From NCBI RefSeq assembly GCF_023716665.1, contig NZ_CP071859.1, positions 3,132,547 to 3,196,546 of the forward strand: a DNA stretch of 64,000 bases, given 5' to 3'. Position 1 is the first letter of the stretch; each line of letters starts with the position of its first letter. Below the pieces are notes generated by a model, which was not told the DNA's origin, searched no databases, and worked only from the letters and a program-made list of their open reading frames with translations. Below, one piece after another: positions 32,895-47,062 of this stretch. Made by a program: the position numbers and the translations under genes. This DNA is from Vibrio sp. SCSIO 43135. Lineage in GTDB: Bacteria > Pseudomonadota > Gammaproteobacteria > Enterobacterales > Vibrionaceae.

Positions 32895-33137
32895 AAGTTT
32901 TGTTGAAGCTATAAGCTTCGGCTCAATGAATACTGATTACATTTTCTTTGCTTATAAAAAGCAGAGTAATGTGAATTGACTGTGCCAAGCTGTCCTTTCA
33001 AATAAAAAGACGACTCGTTTGGTCACTCAGTTCATTGATAAATCTTTTGGATTATCATCAACGAGTGCCCACACAGATTGATAGGTTTAAATTGTTAAAG
33101 AGCTTTCCGAACTGAGCTGCGCTCAAAACGGACGGCC
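32895..33137 (-). other. rRNA leader with boxA antiterminator
   Basis: The gap 32895-33372 (478 bp) between 16S and hemG has no gene. Its 16S-proximal part is the transcribed leader. boxA, AGCTCTTTAACA, is at 33093-33104 on the minus strand and recruits the Nus antitermination complex. Confidence 0.85.
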
Positions 33138-33165
33138 ATTTTAGCGAGTTAAGTTTTAGTGTCAA
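33138..33165 (-). promoter_or_regulatory. rrn promoter P2
   Basis: -35 TTGACA (33160-33165), 16-bp spacer, -10 TAAAAT (33138-33143), then a GC-rich start region GGCCGTCC, on the minus strand. It is about 240 bp upstream of 16S. Confidence 0.8.
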
Positions 33166-33265
33166 CCACTTTTTTCAAAACTTTTTTAAGCACTTGGCTT
33201 AGCTATTTGACCTTGCTGATTGGGCTCTCGTTCCTTGTGGAGCGTTGCCGTGTCAGCGAGGGGGC

Positions 33266-33293
33266 ATTATAGAGATCGCCATCACATTGGCAA
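33266..33293 (-). promoter_or_regulatory. rrn promoter P1
   Basis: -35 TTGCCA (33288-33293), 16-bp spacer, -10 TATAAT (33266-33271), followed by the GC-rich discriminator GCCCCC typical of stringently controlled rRNA promoters. Upstream A/T tracts (about 33298-33330) fit an UP element. Confidence 0.85.
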
Positions 33294-33372
33294 GCCCTTT
33301 TTCGAGTTTTTTTTGATTTTTTTATTGTTCGAGTAAAAAACGTGCAAAAGGGACTAAAACTGGTGTTTTAAG

Positions 33373-33897
33373 CTACATATTTACAAACTTTTTCGCGAAT
33401 AAAGACACTTTTTTCCAGTTGGTATATTCAACTTCTTTACTGGTATCCGTTTCACCACCTGTCATCGTCATAATGAAACGAATCATTACTCGATCGAACC
33501 ATTTATAGCGTGGGTAGTATAAAGCACCAGCAAACACACCTATTAACTCGGGCTGCCAAGCTGACTTAGTCAAAAAGGTCTTAATATATGCGCTGCCTTC
33601 GGGCGTATCTTTCCCTTGGTCTTCTTTTCTTGCTGTCAGGTTTACACAAAAGAACGCCACTTTGTTTTGCTTAAGCTGCTCAATATTGTTTTCAATAAAT
33701 TGGTATAGCTTCTTATTGAGGTGGCCATAGCGAATCGAAGCGCCAATAAGAACTCTGTCATACTGCGTAAAATCGACTCTATCTACAGAGTGAAGATCGA
33801 CAACTTCACATTCAAATTCGGATAACTCTTCCTCTATATAGTGGAGAATCTTCTTAGTTTGTCCTTCACGACTCGAGTAAAGAAATAAAGCTTTCAT
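33373..33897 (-). CDS. hemG: Protoporphyrinogen oxidase, flavodoxin type (HemG)
   Basis: A 174-residue FMN protein that oxidises protoporphyrinogen IX to protoporphyrin IX, linked to the quinone pool. The flavodoxin FMN loop is YSSREGQTKKI at about 6-16; IGASIRYGHLNKKLYQFIENN and the long insert KEDQGKDTPEGSAYIKTFL are HemG-specific. Length fits E. coli HemG (181). It lies 12 bp after trkH on the same strand, an order also found in enterics (trkH-hemG), and just upstream of the rrn operon. Confidence 0.94.
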   Translation of the reverse strand: MKALFLYSSREGQTKKILHYIEEELSEFECEVVDLHSVDRVDFTQYDRVLIGASIRYGHLNKKLYQFIENNIEQLKQNKVAFFCVNLTARKEDQGKDTPEGSAYIKTFLTKSAWQPELIGVFAGALYYPRYKWFDRVMIRFIMTMTGGETDTSKEVEYTNWKKVSLFAKKFVNM

Positions 33898-33909
33898 GAC
33901 TTTTTGTCC

Positions 33910-35367
33910 TTAGCTACGCCAAAATGTTGGAGTAAGTAAAATAAGTAAGGTAAAGATTTCGAGACGACCGAATAACATTGAAACAATCAGAACCCATTTA
34001 GCTTTGTCGTTAATCTCACCAAAATGCAGGGCAACTTCACCTAAGCCAGGGCCAAGGTTATTCAAAGTAGCGGCAACGGCAGAAAACGCACTAAGCTCAT
34101 CAATCCCTGTTGCGATTAAGGCCAACATACAAACCACAAATACCAACGCATATGCAGAGAAGAATCCCCATACAGCATCAACGACACGCTGGCTCAATGC
34201 AGTTCCTCCGACTTTGATGGTGTAGACCGCTCTTGGGTGGATTAGACGCTTCATCTCACGCGCACCTTGCAAAGTAAGCAGCAAGATACGTATCACCTTC
34301 ATGCCACCACCAGTCGAACCAGCACAACCACCAATAAAGGATGAGAACAGCAACAGTACCGGCAGAAACAATGGCCATTCCGAGAAGCCTGTTGTCGTAA
34401 AGCCTGCCGTAGTTGAAATAGAAACCGTTTGGAACAACGCCTGATCGAAAGCATCGTAAGTGGAGTCGTAAGAGTGGTGGTTTAGCAATACAAGAAAACA
34501 CACTACGAACAGCACGGCCTGGATAAATAAGAAAGCCCGAAATTCTGGATCTTTCCAATAATATTTTGGATGAACGCCACCAGACGCAAAGGCTGCGAAG
34601 TGAAGTGAGTAGTTACACGCTGAAATGAGTAGAAAGACTACGGTAATCATATTGATTGCGTAGCTATCAAAGTAGCCCATGCTCGCATCATGGGTAGAGA
34701 AACCACCAATGGCAATCGTTGAGAAGCTGTGACTAATGGCATCGAATGGGGACATGCCCGCTAACCAAAATGCCAATGCACATGCGATAGTTAAGCTCAG
34801 ATAGATATACCACAGCGCTTTTGCTGTCTCGGCAATCCTTGGGGTCATCTTACTGTCTTTGACAGGGCCAGGGATCTCAGCTCGGTAAAGCTGCATTCCA
34901 CCGATACCTAGAACCGGCAGTATGGCTACAGCAAGTACAATGATACCCATTCCACCAAACCATTGCAGAAACTGGCGATAGAACAAGATTGCTTTGGGCA
35001 AGTCATCAAGACCAACGATTACAGTCGCCCCGGTAGTCGTTAATGCTGAAAAGGATTCAAAGAAGGCATCTGTAACTGAGACACTCGGATTGTCAGACAA
35101 CAGAAAGGGAATTGAGCCTGCACTACCGATTACCGTCCAAAACAGAACAACAATAAGAAAGCCATCACGTGCTTTCAGTTCATGCTTGTGTCTTCTATTT
35201 GGAAACCAACACAGCCCGCCGAAAAACAGGAGAACAAAAAACGTCGTGACGAATGGTACACCCGCACCGTCGCGATACAGTAACGCGACGAAAGCAGGTG
35301 CCAGCATAGAGACACTAAATAGCGCGAGCAGCAGCCCGACGATTCGGATGATTGAACGAAATTGCAT
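33910..35367 (-). CDS. trkH: Trk potassium uptake channel TrkH
   Basis: A 485-residue inner-membrane protein (E. coli: 483) that imports K+ together with TrkA. It has the MPM fold with four P-loops; selectivity-loop segments include ALTTTGATVI (first), FSTIAIGGFSTHDAS (second), TTAGFTTTGF (third) and LNNLGPGLG (fourth). The partner trkA is not in this window. It is encoded between yigZ (33 bp gap) and hemG, forming the typical yigZ-trkH-hemG run. Confidence 0.96.
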   Translation of the reverse strand: MQFRSIIRIVGLLLALFSVSMLAPAFVALLYRDGAGVPFVTTFFVLLFFGGLCWFPNRRHKHELKARDGFLIVVLFWTVIGSAGSIPFLLSDNPSVSVTDAFFESFSALTTTGATVIVGLDDLPKAILFYRQFLQWFGGMGIIVLAVAILPVLGIGGMQLYRAEIPGPVKDSKMTPRIAETAKALWYIYLSLTIACALAFWLAGMSPFDAISHSFSTIAIGGFSTHDASMGYFDSYAINMITVVFLLISACNYSLHFAAFASGGVHPKYYWKDPEFRAFLFIQAVLFVVCFLVLLNHHSYDSTYDAFDQALFQTVSISTTAGFTTTGFSEWPLFLPVLLLFSSFIGGCAGSTGGGMKVIRILLLTLQGAREMKRLIHPRAVYTIKVGGTALSQRVVDAVWGFFSAYALVFVVCMLALIATGIDELSAFSAVAATLNNLGPGLGEVALHFGEINDKAKWVLIVSMLFGRLEIFTLLILLTPTFWRS

Positions 35368-35400
35368 TATTGTTGAATTGAAGCAGTGCTTCCTGACTTC

Positions 35401-36024
35401 CTAGTTATCTTTTACTGGGGTGACAATTGCCTTTGCACCACTCTTATTAACGATACTTTGAGTGAAAGCATCAACATGACGCAATTCAATCTCTAATACC
35501 AATAGCACTTGATCGCTATATTGCGCTTCAACCTCTACGGCTTCAAACTGAGCCATAACGGACTGTGCGATCGGCATAAACCCATAGTCTAACGCTAGGT
35601 TTAATTTTGTGGTTATTTTTTTCTCGATTGTTTGAAGCAGCTTAAGCGCTTGTTGAACCCCGCCGCCATATGCTTTTACTAACCCACCAGTACCTAGCTT
35701 AATTCCACCAGAGTAGCGCGTCACAACCGCAGAAATTTCCCCAACCCCAGAGCCAGAAAGTTGAGCCAAGATAGGTTTGCCTGCGGTCCCAGAAGGTTCA
35801 CCATCATCACTGAAACCCCATCTCATCGAGTCTTCACTTCGCCCAGCGACAAATGCCCAACAATTATGCCTTGCCGCTGCATGCTGTACTTTGACCTGGT
35901 CTATAAATGCTTTAGCTGCATCTACACTTGGAGTATGGGCAAGTTGTGTGATGAAGACGCTTTTTTTTATTTCTTCTTCAAATGTCGCGCTTGCAGCAGG
36001 AACAAGATAGGGCTGATCGTTCAT
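35401..36024 (-). CDS. yigZ: YigZ/IMPACT-family protein
   Basis: A 207-residue cytoplasmic protein of the UPF0029/IMPACT family. The signature AARHNCWAFVAGRSEDSMRWGFSDDGEPSGTAGKPIL is complete (about 50-88), followed by a C-terminal ferredoxin-like domain. Family members bind nucleic acid or regulate translation in eukaryotes; the bacterial role is unclear. It is divergent from fadB, first in the run with trkH and hemG. The same neighbourhood (fadBA, yigZ, trkH, hemG) is found in E. coli, although pepQ is missing here. Confidence 0.9.
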   Translation of the reverse strand: MNDQPYLVPAASATFEEEIKKSVFITQLAHTPSVDAAKAFIDQVKVQHAAARHNCWAFVAGRSEDSMRWGFSDDGEPSGTAGKPILAQLSGSGVGEISAVVTRYSGGIKLGTGGLVKAYGGGVQQALKLLQTIEKKITTKLNLALDYGFMPIAQSVMAQFEAVEVEAQYSDQVLLVLEIELRHVDAFTQSIVNKSGAKAIVTPVKDN

Positions 36025-36166
36025 AGGGTTAGTTCAGTGAATTCAATGCCGCAGAGTGTATCACGTGCTGAATAATAAAGTGGCAATGATCTGCACCAAC
36101 GCACAATGTTAAACACTTGTTTAAAAAATGTATTGAATTTAACCAAATCGACGTTCACACTAGAAC

Positions 36167-36183
36167 AACTGGTCTAACCAGAA
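36167..36183. promoter_or_regulatory. FadR operator upstream of fadBA
   Basis: AACTGGTCTAACCAGAA closely matches the 17-bp FadR palindrome (consensus form ATCTGGTNNGACCAGAT). It lies 73 bp upstream of the fadB ATG, where FadR would repress beta-oxidation until long-chain acyl-CoA releases it. Confidence 0.88.
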
Positions 36184-36255
36184 GTAACACAACTATCAAT
36201 AAGTACAACAATACTCTCACACACAATCTAGCATTGTATGTCACGGAGATAGACG

Positions 36256-39617
<3,362 letters not shown>

Positions 39618-39634
39618 TCAATCCTTTAGAACCG

Positions 39635-39664
39635 AAAAGCCAGTGAATATTCACTGGCTTTTTT
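39635..39664. terminator. Terminator after fadA
   Basis: Perfect stem AAGCCAGTGA/TCACTGGCTT with a 4-nt loop and T-run on the plus strand; an A-run on the other side makes it useful for punR as well. Confidence 0.92.
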
Positions 39665-39694
39665 ATTGGTGTGGCATTCCCAATAGCCTTCGCC

Positions 39695-40597
39695 CTAGGC
39701 CTTCAGCCAATCATGATGTAACTGCTGACTGCTGCCAAGATAGTCTACCATCCACTTAATTAACCGGTGATTATCGTCCTTTCGCCATACCAAACAACAC
39801 TGACTGAGCGGCTTATCTTCGGGCAACGTTTTCTCCACCAGCACACCGTCAGAGATAAGCGGTTGCGCGATATGGCGAGGCATGTACCCCACTCCAACGC
39901 CGCTTTTCAAACACTCTATAGCGCTGTACCAATTGGGCAGTAACAGCCTTCTTTGGCTTGGGTAATGGACAGTATGTCGCTTAGGCAACACGCTAGATGT
40001 GTCATCCAAACAGATAGCTGGAAACTGGCTAACAAACTCTTCGGTCAAATTTTGTTCTCGGACACATGGATGGCAGGGCGACATGACAAATGCCCAATCA
40101 AGAATCCCCATATCTCTGACTTCAAAATCTCCACCAACGGGAACGGCAGAAGTCGCACCAATGACAATATCTGCTCTTCCCTGTGCAATCGCTTCCCAAG
40201 AACCATTAAATACCTCCATGTTGATTTGCAGTTCTGCAAATTCAAACTTGCGGTAAAAGTCCTCAATAAGAGGCTTCATCTTGTCGAGTTTAACCACATT
40301 GTCCAATGTTAGTTTTAGTGTTTTCTGCCAGCCATGCGCTGCACGTTTGGTTTGAGCTTTAACCTCTTCCATATGGCGCAACATAATTCGGGCTTCTGTT
40401 AGAAAAAGTTCCCCTGCCGGTGTCAACTCTACCTTTCTGGGCAAACGCCTGAACAACACCACATCCAAGTCTAACTCTATTTGGCGCACGCCATAACTGA
40501 TCGCAGAAGGGACTTTATGCAAAACCTCAGCAGCAGCGGTAAAACTGCCTAGCCGAGCAACAGTATCGACCATTTCCAGTGAAGATTTAGAGAACAT
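39695..40597 (-). CDS. punR: LysR-type regulator, PunR-like
   Basis: A 300-residue LysR regulator. HTH at about 4-62 (MVDTVARLGSFTAAAEVLHKVPSAISYGVRQIE), effector domain to the end. The HTH and the divergent partner resemble E. coli PunR (YdhB), which activates the purine-nucleoside importer punC when adenosine or inosine is present. The gap to punC is 163 bp. The name rests on pairwise resemblance and synteny with punC, so it is likely rather than certain. Confidence 0.78.
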   Translation of the reverse strand: MFSKSSLEMVDTVARLGSFTAAAEVLHKVPSAISYGVRQIELDLDVVLFRRLPRKVELTPAGELFLTEARIMLRHMEEVKAQTKRAAHGWQKTLKLTLDNVVKLDKMKPLIEDFYRKFEFAELQINMEVFNGSWEAIAQGRADIVIGATSAVPVGGDFEVRDMGILDWAFVMSPCHPCVREQNLTEEFVSQFPAICLDDTSSVLPKRHTVHYPSQRRLLLPNWYSAIECLKSGVGVGYMPRHIAQPLISDGVLVEKTLPEDKPLSQCCLVWRKDDNHRLIKWMVDYLGSSQQLHHDWLKA

Positions 40598-40760
40598 ATA
40601 TCTTTCAAATTTTTTGATTCATAACCAACAATTTTAGCGCTTAATTTCTTTCTTTACCAAAAATAGAATGACGCGGTACTCACATAGGGTTTGGTATCAA
40701 TCAATTTATGTGAGCAACAAGCACATTAGATAACGATTAAAATTTTTGAATGGATAATTT

Positions 40761-41963
40761 ATGAAAGTTTCCAAATTGCAGCTTTTCTACTTGGCTGCGC
40801 TCTCCATGCTCGGGTTTGTTGCCACTGATATGTATTTACCTGCATTCAAAGCAATGGAGGTCGACTTTGCAACTGGGCCAGAACAAATTGCCCTATCACT
40901 CACCGTATTCTTAGTTGGTATGGCACTAGGCCAGCTGGTATGGGGGTTAGCAAGTGACAAATTTGGTCATAGAAAAACACTCGCCTCTGGGTTGGTACTA
41001 TTCACCATAGCTTCATTTGGCTTAGCGTTCAGTGAACAAGTCTGGCAACTACTTAGCCTGCGCTTTATTCAAGCCATTGGCGTCTGTGCTCCTGCGGTAA
41101 TTTGGCAGGCCATGGTTATTAAGCGTTACCCAGAAAAAACCAGCCAACAAGTCTTCGCGACTATAATGCCGCTTGTTGCTCTTTCTCCAGCCCTTGCGCC
41201 TCAGCTAGGCGTATTGCTAGCAGACAGTTTTGGTTGGCACAGCATTTTCATCGCCCTCACTCTAATTGGTTTACTTTTGGTTGCTGCAACGTTAGGGCAA
41301 CCGAAGCAGCCTTTAGAAACCAAGCAAACGTCTGTGGCCAATGACATCAAAACCCTGTTTAAATCCAAAACCTACTTAGGTAACGTTGCGATGTTTGCAA
41401 CGGCTTCAGCCGCGTTCTTTGCCTACTTAACAGGTATGCCAGAGATTATGTCGCAGCTTGGTTACTCAGCAAAAGACATTGGTTTGAGTTTTATCCCTCA
41501 GACAATCGCCTTTATGGTAGGTGGCTACTTAGGAAAAGTGGGGGTAAAGAAATTTGGTGATGAGAAAGTTCTTAAGCAGCTACTAGGACTGTTTACAGTG
41601 GCGAGTCTACTGGTGTTTATCGCTTCACAATGGCAGTTAGTCTCTATCTGGCCGATTCTAGCGCCATTCTGTCTGATTGCGGTCGCCAATGGTGCCTTGT
41701 ATCCAATTGTGGTTAATCGTGCCCTATCAAGCGCTAAGCAGAGCCCTGCAACGGCGGCAGGATTGCAAAACAGCATGCAAATCAGTGTTAGTAGCCTCGC
41801 CAGTGCTTTGGTCGCTATGATGGCAAGCCAAGCACAAATGGTGACTGGCGTCGCTATCATCATTTGTACCATAGGATTATGGATCGGTTACATCATTTCA
41901 AATAAGCAATTAGCGCAGCAGTTTACCACCCCAGATAATGCTCGCGTTGTTGGTGAGGAATAA
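40761..41963 (+). CDS. punC: MFS transporter, PunC-like (Bcr/CflA family)
   Basis: A 400-residue, twelve-helix inner-membrane transporter. It shares with E. coli PunC (YdhC) the segments SMLGFVATDMYLPAF, RFIQAIGVCAPAVIWQAMV, IMPLVALSPALAPQLG, IGLSFIPQTIAFMVGGY and IANGALYPIVV (here VANGALYPIVV), and lies divergent from a PunR-like gene as in E. coli. PunC takes up purine nucleosides; the family at large includes drug exporters, so the substrate is inferred. A strong terminator follows. Confidence 0.8.
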   Translation: MKVSKLQLFYLAALSMLGFVATDMYLPAFKAMEVDFATGPEQIALSLTVFLVGMALGQLVWGLASDKFGHRKTLASGLVLFTIASFGLAFSEQVWQLLSLRFIQAIGVCAPAVIWQAMVIKRYPEKTSQQVFATIMPLVALSPALAPQLGVLLADSFGWHSIFIALTLIGLLLVAATLGQPKQPLETKQTSVANDIKTLFKSKTYLGNVAMFATASAAFFAYLTGMPEIMSQLGYSAKDIGLSFIPQTIAFMVGGYLGKVGVKKFGDEKVLKQLLGLFTVASLLVFIASQWQLVSIWPILAPFCLIAVANGALYPIVVNRALSSAKQSPATAAGLQNSMQISVSSLASALVAMMASQAQMVTGVAIIICTIGLWIGYIISNKQLAQQFTTPDNARVVGEE

Positions 41964-41968
41964 AATAG

Positions 41969-41993
41969 GCGCCGCATATAGCGGCGCTTTTTT
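41969..41993 (+). terminator. Terminator after punC
   Basis: GC-rich stem GCGCCGC/GCGGCGC with a 5-nt loop, followed by TTTTTT. The converging ABC binding-protein gene ends 22 bp away. Confidence 0.92.
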
Positions 41994-42014
41994 ACGATTA
42001 AACGGTACTCAGGG

Positions 42015-42791
42015 CTAAAGGCTCTTCAGCCCCCACTTTTCTGCCGTACGGTCAAAAAAGCCTTGAGTCTTTTTCAGTTCAACCCAGTGGTTAATGTAGT
42101 TAATCCAAACTTGGTCATTTTGTGGCAATAGCATTGCTATCGGCGTTGGTTTCCTCGGTTCCTTAACCGGAACCACCGCAAGCTGCTTAAACTTAGTGAC
42201 CAATGTCGCTGCTTCAACATTAGATGTCACCGATACATCCGCTCGGCGCGCTAACAACTCCTGAAAGTCTCGAGCAGGCGCTTCAATAACGATATGCTGA
42301 GCAGATGGGAAGAACTCTTTCACCATTTTTTCTTGCACCGTACCTAGCGTTGCAGCCACTTTGACATCTGCATTGTCGAAGTCAGCCCAGTCAGAAAACT
42401 TAGCGATATCTTTTTTCTGTACAACAGGCACAAATGCGAGATAAAAATATGGCTGACTATAACCCGCCACTTTGGCACGCGACATATTGAGTGATGCACT
42501 ACCGGTAATGTCATACTTATTTGCCGTGATGCCATTGACCAAGGTTTTCCAGTCTGTCGCAACAAACTCAACTTTCACGCCAAGATCTTTAGCAAGCTCA
42601 GTAGTGACGTCGATATCAAAGCCTCGATAGCTATTCGTGGCTGGATCTTTCATTGTCATTGGGTTCCAGTCACCAGTAGTCCCAACTCGTAATACACCGC
42701 TATCCAATATTTCATGTAGTCGGCTGCTCTCAGCTGCCAAAGCACTAAAGGAAAGCAAACACATCCCAACTAACGTGAAGAACTTCTTCAT
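42015..42791 (-). CDS. Periplasmic amino-acid-type ABC binding protein
   Basis: A 258-residue exported protein of substrate-binding family 3. A signal peptide fills residues 1-20 (MKKFFTLVGMCLLSFSALAA). The mature part carries LRVGTTGDWNPM, YRGFDIDVTTELAKDLGVKVEFV and ARRADVSVTSNVEA typical of the fold; some relatives are cyclohexadienyl-dehydratase-like. The second ATG (42791) is preferred since AAGG lies 9 nt before it but directly abuts the first ATG. It is divergent from a permease gene, with no ATPase nearby. Confidence 0.85.
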   Translation of the reverse strand: MKKFFTLVGMCLLSFSALAAESSRLHEILDSGVLRVGTTGDWNPMTMKDPATNSYRGFDIDVTTELAKDLGVKVEFVATDWKTLVNGITANKYDITGSASLNMSRAKVAGYSQPYFYLAFVPVVQKKDIAKFSDWADFDNADVKVAATLGTVQEKMVKEFFPSAQHIVIEAPARDFQELLARRADVSVTSNVEAATLVTKFKQLAVVPVKEPRKPTPIAMLLPQNDQVWINYINHWVELKKTQGFFDRTAEKWGLKSL

Positions 42792-42884
42792 CTTTCTCAT
42801 CCTTAAAATAGTGTACGTTTTGTGTCATATCGTTGCTAACATAGCAGCAACAAATGGATTTTTTTAGCTTGATTAAGGGATTGT

Positions 42885-43628
42885 GTGAACTTTCGTACGC
42901 TTACAGTTTTATTGACAACCTTACTAGTATCGGGATGTTCTGATTATCAATGGGGGTGGTACGTTCTCGACCCTAGCACAGAACAAGGCAAAGTGAACCT
43001 AGCCTTCTTAACTGCCGGGTTTTACGACACAATATCCATTTCCCTGCTTAGTATGTTGCTTGCCATGCTGCTCGGCCTAATTGTCGCCCTGCCCGCTCTA
43101 TCTAACAGCAAACTACTACGGGCCATCAACCGCGTTTATGTTGAAGTAATCCGTTCTATTCCTGTATTGGTGCTACTACTCTGGGTATATTACGGGATGC
43201 CTACGTTACTGGATGTTTCTCTCAACCATTTTTGGGCCGGAGTCATTGCATTAACGGTCGCAGAAAGTGCATTTATGGCGGAAGTATTTCGAGGAGGGAT
43301 CCAATCCATCAATAAAGGCCAACATGAAGCTGCAGAAGCTCTGGGACTAACCTATTGGAGTAAAATGCGCTTAGTGATCTTCCCACAAGCTTTTCGATTG
43401 ATCTTACCTCCACTTGGCAATCAATTTGTCTATATTTTAAAAATGTCTTCGCTAGTCAGTGTAATAGGGCTTAGCGATTTAACTCGACGTGCAAATGAGC
43501 TGGTGGTTACAGAGTACTTGCCTTTGGAGATCTACACCTTTCTAGTATTGGAATACTTAGTACTGATCCTGTGTGTATCTCAAGCAGTTCGATGGTTAGA
43601 AAAAAGAATCGCTATCCCACAAAACTGA
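42885..43628 (+). CDS. Amino-acid ABC transporter permease
   Basis: A 247-residue inner-membrane permease of the His/Glu/Gln/Arg family. Five or so helices and the ATPase-docking EAA loop (EAAEALGLTYWSKMRLVIFPQAFR) are clear. GTG start behind AAGGGA. The first 20 residues (TVLLTTLLVSGCSDYQ) look like a lipoprotein signal, odd for a permease. It is divergent from a binding-protein gene; no ATP-binding subunit is encoded beside it, so it must borrow one or the set is split. The substrate is unknown. Confidence 0.87.
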   Translation: MNFRTLTVLLTTLLVSGCSDYQWGWYVLDPSTEQGKVNLAFLTAGFYDTISISLLSMLLAMLLGLIVALPALSNSKLLRAINRVYVEVIRSIPVLVLLLWVYYGMPTLLDVSLNHFWAGVIALTVAESAFMAEVFRGGIQSINKGQHEAAEALGLTYWSKMRLVIFPQAFRLILPPLGNQFVYILKMSSLVSVIGLSDLTRRANELVVTEYLPLEIYTFLVLEYLVLILCVSQAVRWLEKRIAIPQN

Positions 43629-43630
43629 TC

Positions 43631-43660
43631 AAAAAAGGCTGGAATCCACCAGCCTTTTTT
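43631..43660. terminator. Bidirectional terminator between permease and glmU
   Basis: Stem AAAAAAGGCTGG/CCAGCCTTTTTT with a 6-nt loop; symmetric A- and T-runs serve the two converging genes. Confidence 0.93.
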
Positions 43661-43677
43661 AATTCGCACGATAAAGG

Positions 43678-45039
43678 TTATTTGTTTTTGGTAGGGCGCT
43701 GCCAACCAGTAATCTTACGCTCTTTAGCGCGAGTGATAACTAACTCACCCTCTCCCACATCTTTAGTTAATGTAGTACCAGCGCCAATAGTCACGCCATC
43801 AGCAACGGTTACAGGTGCAACGAGTTGACTGTCAGAACCGACAAACACGTCATCACCAATAACCGTTTTGAACTTGTTTGCGCCATCGTAGTTGCAAGTG
43901 ATCACACCAGCTCCAACATTGACGCGCTTACCAATTTCAGCATCACCTAGATAAGTTAGGTGATTGGCCTTTGAGCCCTCTCCAAGGCGTACGTTCTTAA
44001 CTTCAACAAAGTTACCTACGTGGGAGTCATTGCGCATGTCAGCACCAGGACGCAAACGCGTAAACGGACCAACCGTACAATCTTCACCTACCGTTGCACC
44101 TTCAATCACACTGTATGGGCGGATTACTGTGTTGTCGTCAATTTCACAGTCTTTCAATACACAACCAGCACCAATAATAACGTTATCGCCAAGCGATACA
44201 GAGCCTTCAATGATTACATTCGCATCAATTTCACAGTCCATGCCACATTGCAGCTCACCGCGTAAATCAAATCGAGATGGGTCACGCAGCATTACCCCTT
44301 GCTCTAGTAGCTTTTTAGCCTGCATTGATTGGAATGCACGCTCTAAACGAGCAAGTTGAGCACGGTCGTTCACGCCTTCAACTTCTATTGGGTTTACAGG
44401 GTGTACTGCTTCTACTGCACGGCCTTCATCGTGCGCAGCTGCAATGACGTCTGTTAGGTAATATTCACCTTGAGCATTTTCATTGTTTAACCCAGATAAC
44501 CAACGCTTCAAATCACCACCAGTTGCAACCATGACACCAGTGTTGATCTCTTTGATCAGCTTCTGCTCTTCTGTGGCATCTTTTTGTTCAACAATGGCAA
44601 CCACTGGACCATTACGACGTACGATACGTCCATAACCAGTTGGGTTATCGAGAACTACCGTTAATAAGGCTATTCCACCTGTAGGTTGAGCATCGAGAAG
44701 ACTTTCAATCGTTTCTTCGGAGATAAGTGGCACGTCGCCATATAAGACAAGTACTTTTTCGTCGTCTTCAAATTGTGGTGAAGCTTGGTCAACCGCATGA
44801 CCTGTACCTAACTGCTGCGCTTGAAGCACCCAATTTACAGATTCAGACGATAACGCTTGCTGCATCTGATCACCGCCGTGACCATAGACCAAATGGATAT
44901 TTTGTGCGCCTAATCCGTTGCATGTATCAATAACATGCTTGGCCATAGGTTTACCTGCTAGCGTATGGAGAACCTTTGGCATATTGGAATACATGCGAGT
45001 ACCTTTACCCGCAGCGAGAATAACCGCACTAAATTTCAT
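43678..45039 (-). CDS. glmU: Bifunctional GlmU
   Basis: A 453-residue enzyme that acetylates glucosamine-1-P and transfers UMP to give UDP-GlcNAc for peptidoglycan and LPS. The uridylyltransferase signature LAAGKGTRM is at 9-17; the acetyltransferase half (about 250-453) is a left-handed beta helix of hexapeptide repeats. I start it at MKFSAVIL, six codons inside the open frame, as in other GlmU. It lies downstream of the atp operon but behind a terminator, as in E. coli. Confidence 0.97.
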   Translation of the reverse strand: MKFSAVILAAGKGTRMYSNMPKVLHTLAGKPMAKHVIDTCNGLGAQNIHLVYGHGGDQMQQALSSESVNWVLQAQQLGTGHAVDQASPQFEDDEKVLVLYGDVPLISEETIESLLDAQPTGGIALLTVVLDNPTGYGRIVRRNGPVVAIVEQKDATEEQKLIKEINTGVMVATGGDLKRWLSGLNNENAQGEYYLTDVIAAAHDEGRAVEAVHPVNPIEVEGVNDRAQLARLERAFQSMQAKKLLEQGVMLRDPSRFDLRGELQCGMDCEIDANVIIEGSVSLGDNVIIGAGCVLKDCEIDDNTVIRPYSVIEGATVGEDCTVGPFTRLRPGADMRNDSHVGNFVEVKNVRLGEGSKANHLTYLGDAEIGKRVNVGAGVITCNYDGANKFKTVIGDDVFVGSDSQLVAPVTVADGVTIGAGTTLTKDVGEGELVITRAKERKITGWQRPTKNK

Positions 45040-45135
45040 TCGATAACCTACTAACAAAAAAGTTTGAATCGTGATTTTAGCTACTAATACTCAATTAGTT
45101 AATTGAGAATGGAAAATTTCCCTTAAAAAATAAGC

Positions 45136-45162
45136 AAAAAGGCGGTCAAATGACCGCCTTTA
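45136..45162 (-). terminator. Terminator of the atp operon
   Basis: Stem GGCGGTC/GACCGCC with a 4-nt loop; TTTTT follows on the minus strand. It lies between atpC and glmU. Confidence 0.88.
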
Positions 45163-45184
45163 TCATACTGCACCACTAATTTTA

Positions 45185-45607
45185 TTAGCGACGCTTTTTC
45201 GTCAACTCGATTACTCGTAGCTGAGCAATGGCTTTAGCCAGTTCACTGGCCGCTTGCGCGAAGTCCATGTCGCCATGCTGATTATGGATATTCTCCTCAG
45301 CCTTGCGTTTGGCTTCTTCTGCCTTAGTTGCGTCTAGTTCATCACCACGGATTGCAGTATCAGCTAACACTGTAGCTGTACCAGGTTGAACTTCAACCAT
45401 GCCACCAGAGACATAGATGAATTCTTCCTCTCCGTGTTGCTTAACAACACGCACCATTCCAGGCGTAATAGCGGTCAGCAGCGGTGTGTGGCCATGGAAA
45501 ATACCAAGCTCACCTTCGCTACCGGTCACCTGAAACGTCTCAACACGACCAGAAAAGATTTTCTTTTCTGCGCTGACTACGTCTAGATGAAAGGTTATTG
45601 CTGCCAT
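45185..45607 (-). CDS. atpC: ATP synthase F1 epsilon subunit
   Basis: A 140-residue subunit: N-terminal beta sandwich ([37 protein letters not shown]) and C-terminal helical hairpin (about 90-138) that inhibits ATP hydrolysis. Last gene of the operon, 18 bp after atpD; good GGAGG ribosome site. Confidence 0.97.
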   Translation of the reverse strand: MAAITFHLDVVSAEKKIFSGRVETFQVTGSEGELGIFHGHTPLLTAITPGMVRVVKQHGEEEFIYVSGGMVEVQPGTATVLADTAIRGDELDATKAEEAKRKAEENIHNQHGDMDFAQAASELAKAIAQLRVIELTKKRR

Positions 45608-45625
45608 ATCGCCTCCTAGTTAGCC

Positions 45626-47056
<1,431 letters not shown>

Positions 47057-47062
47057 CTAAGC

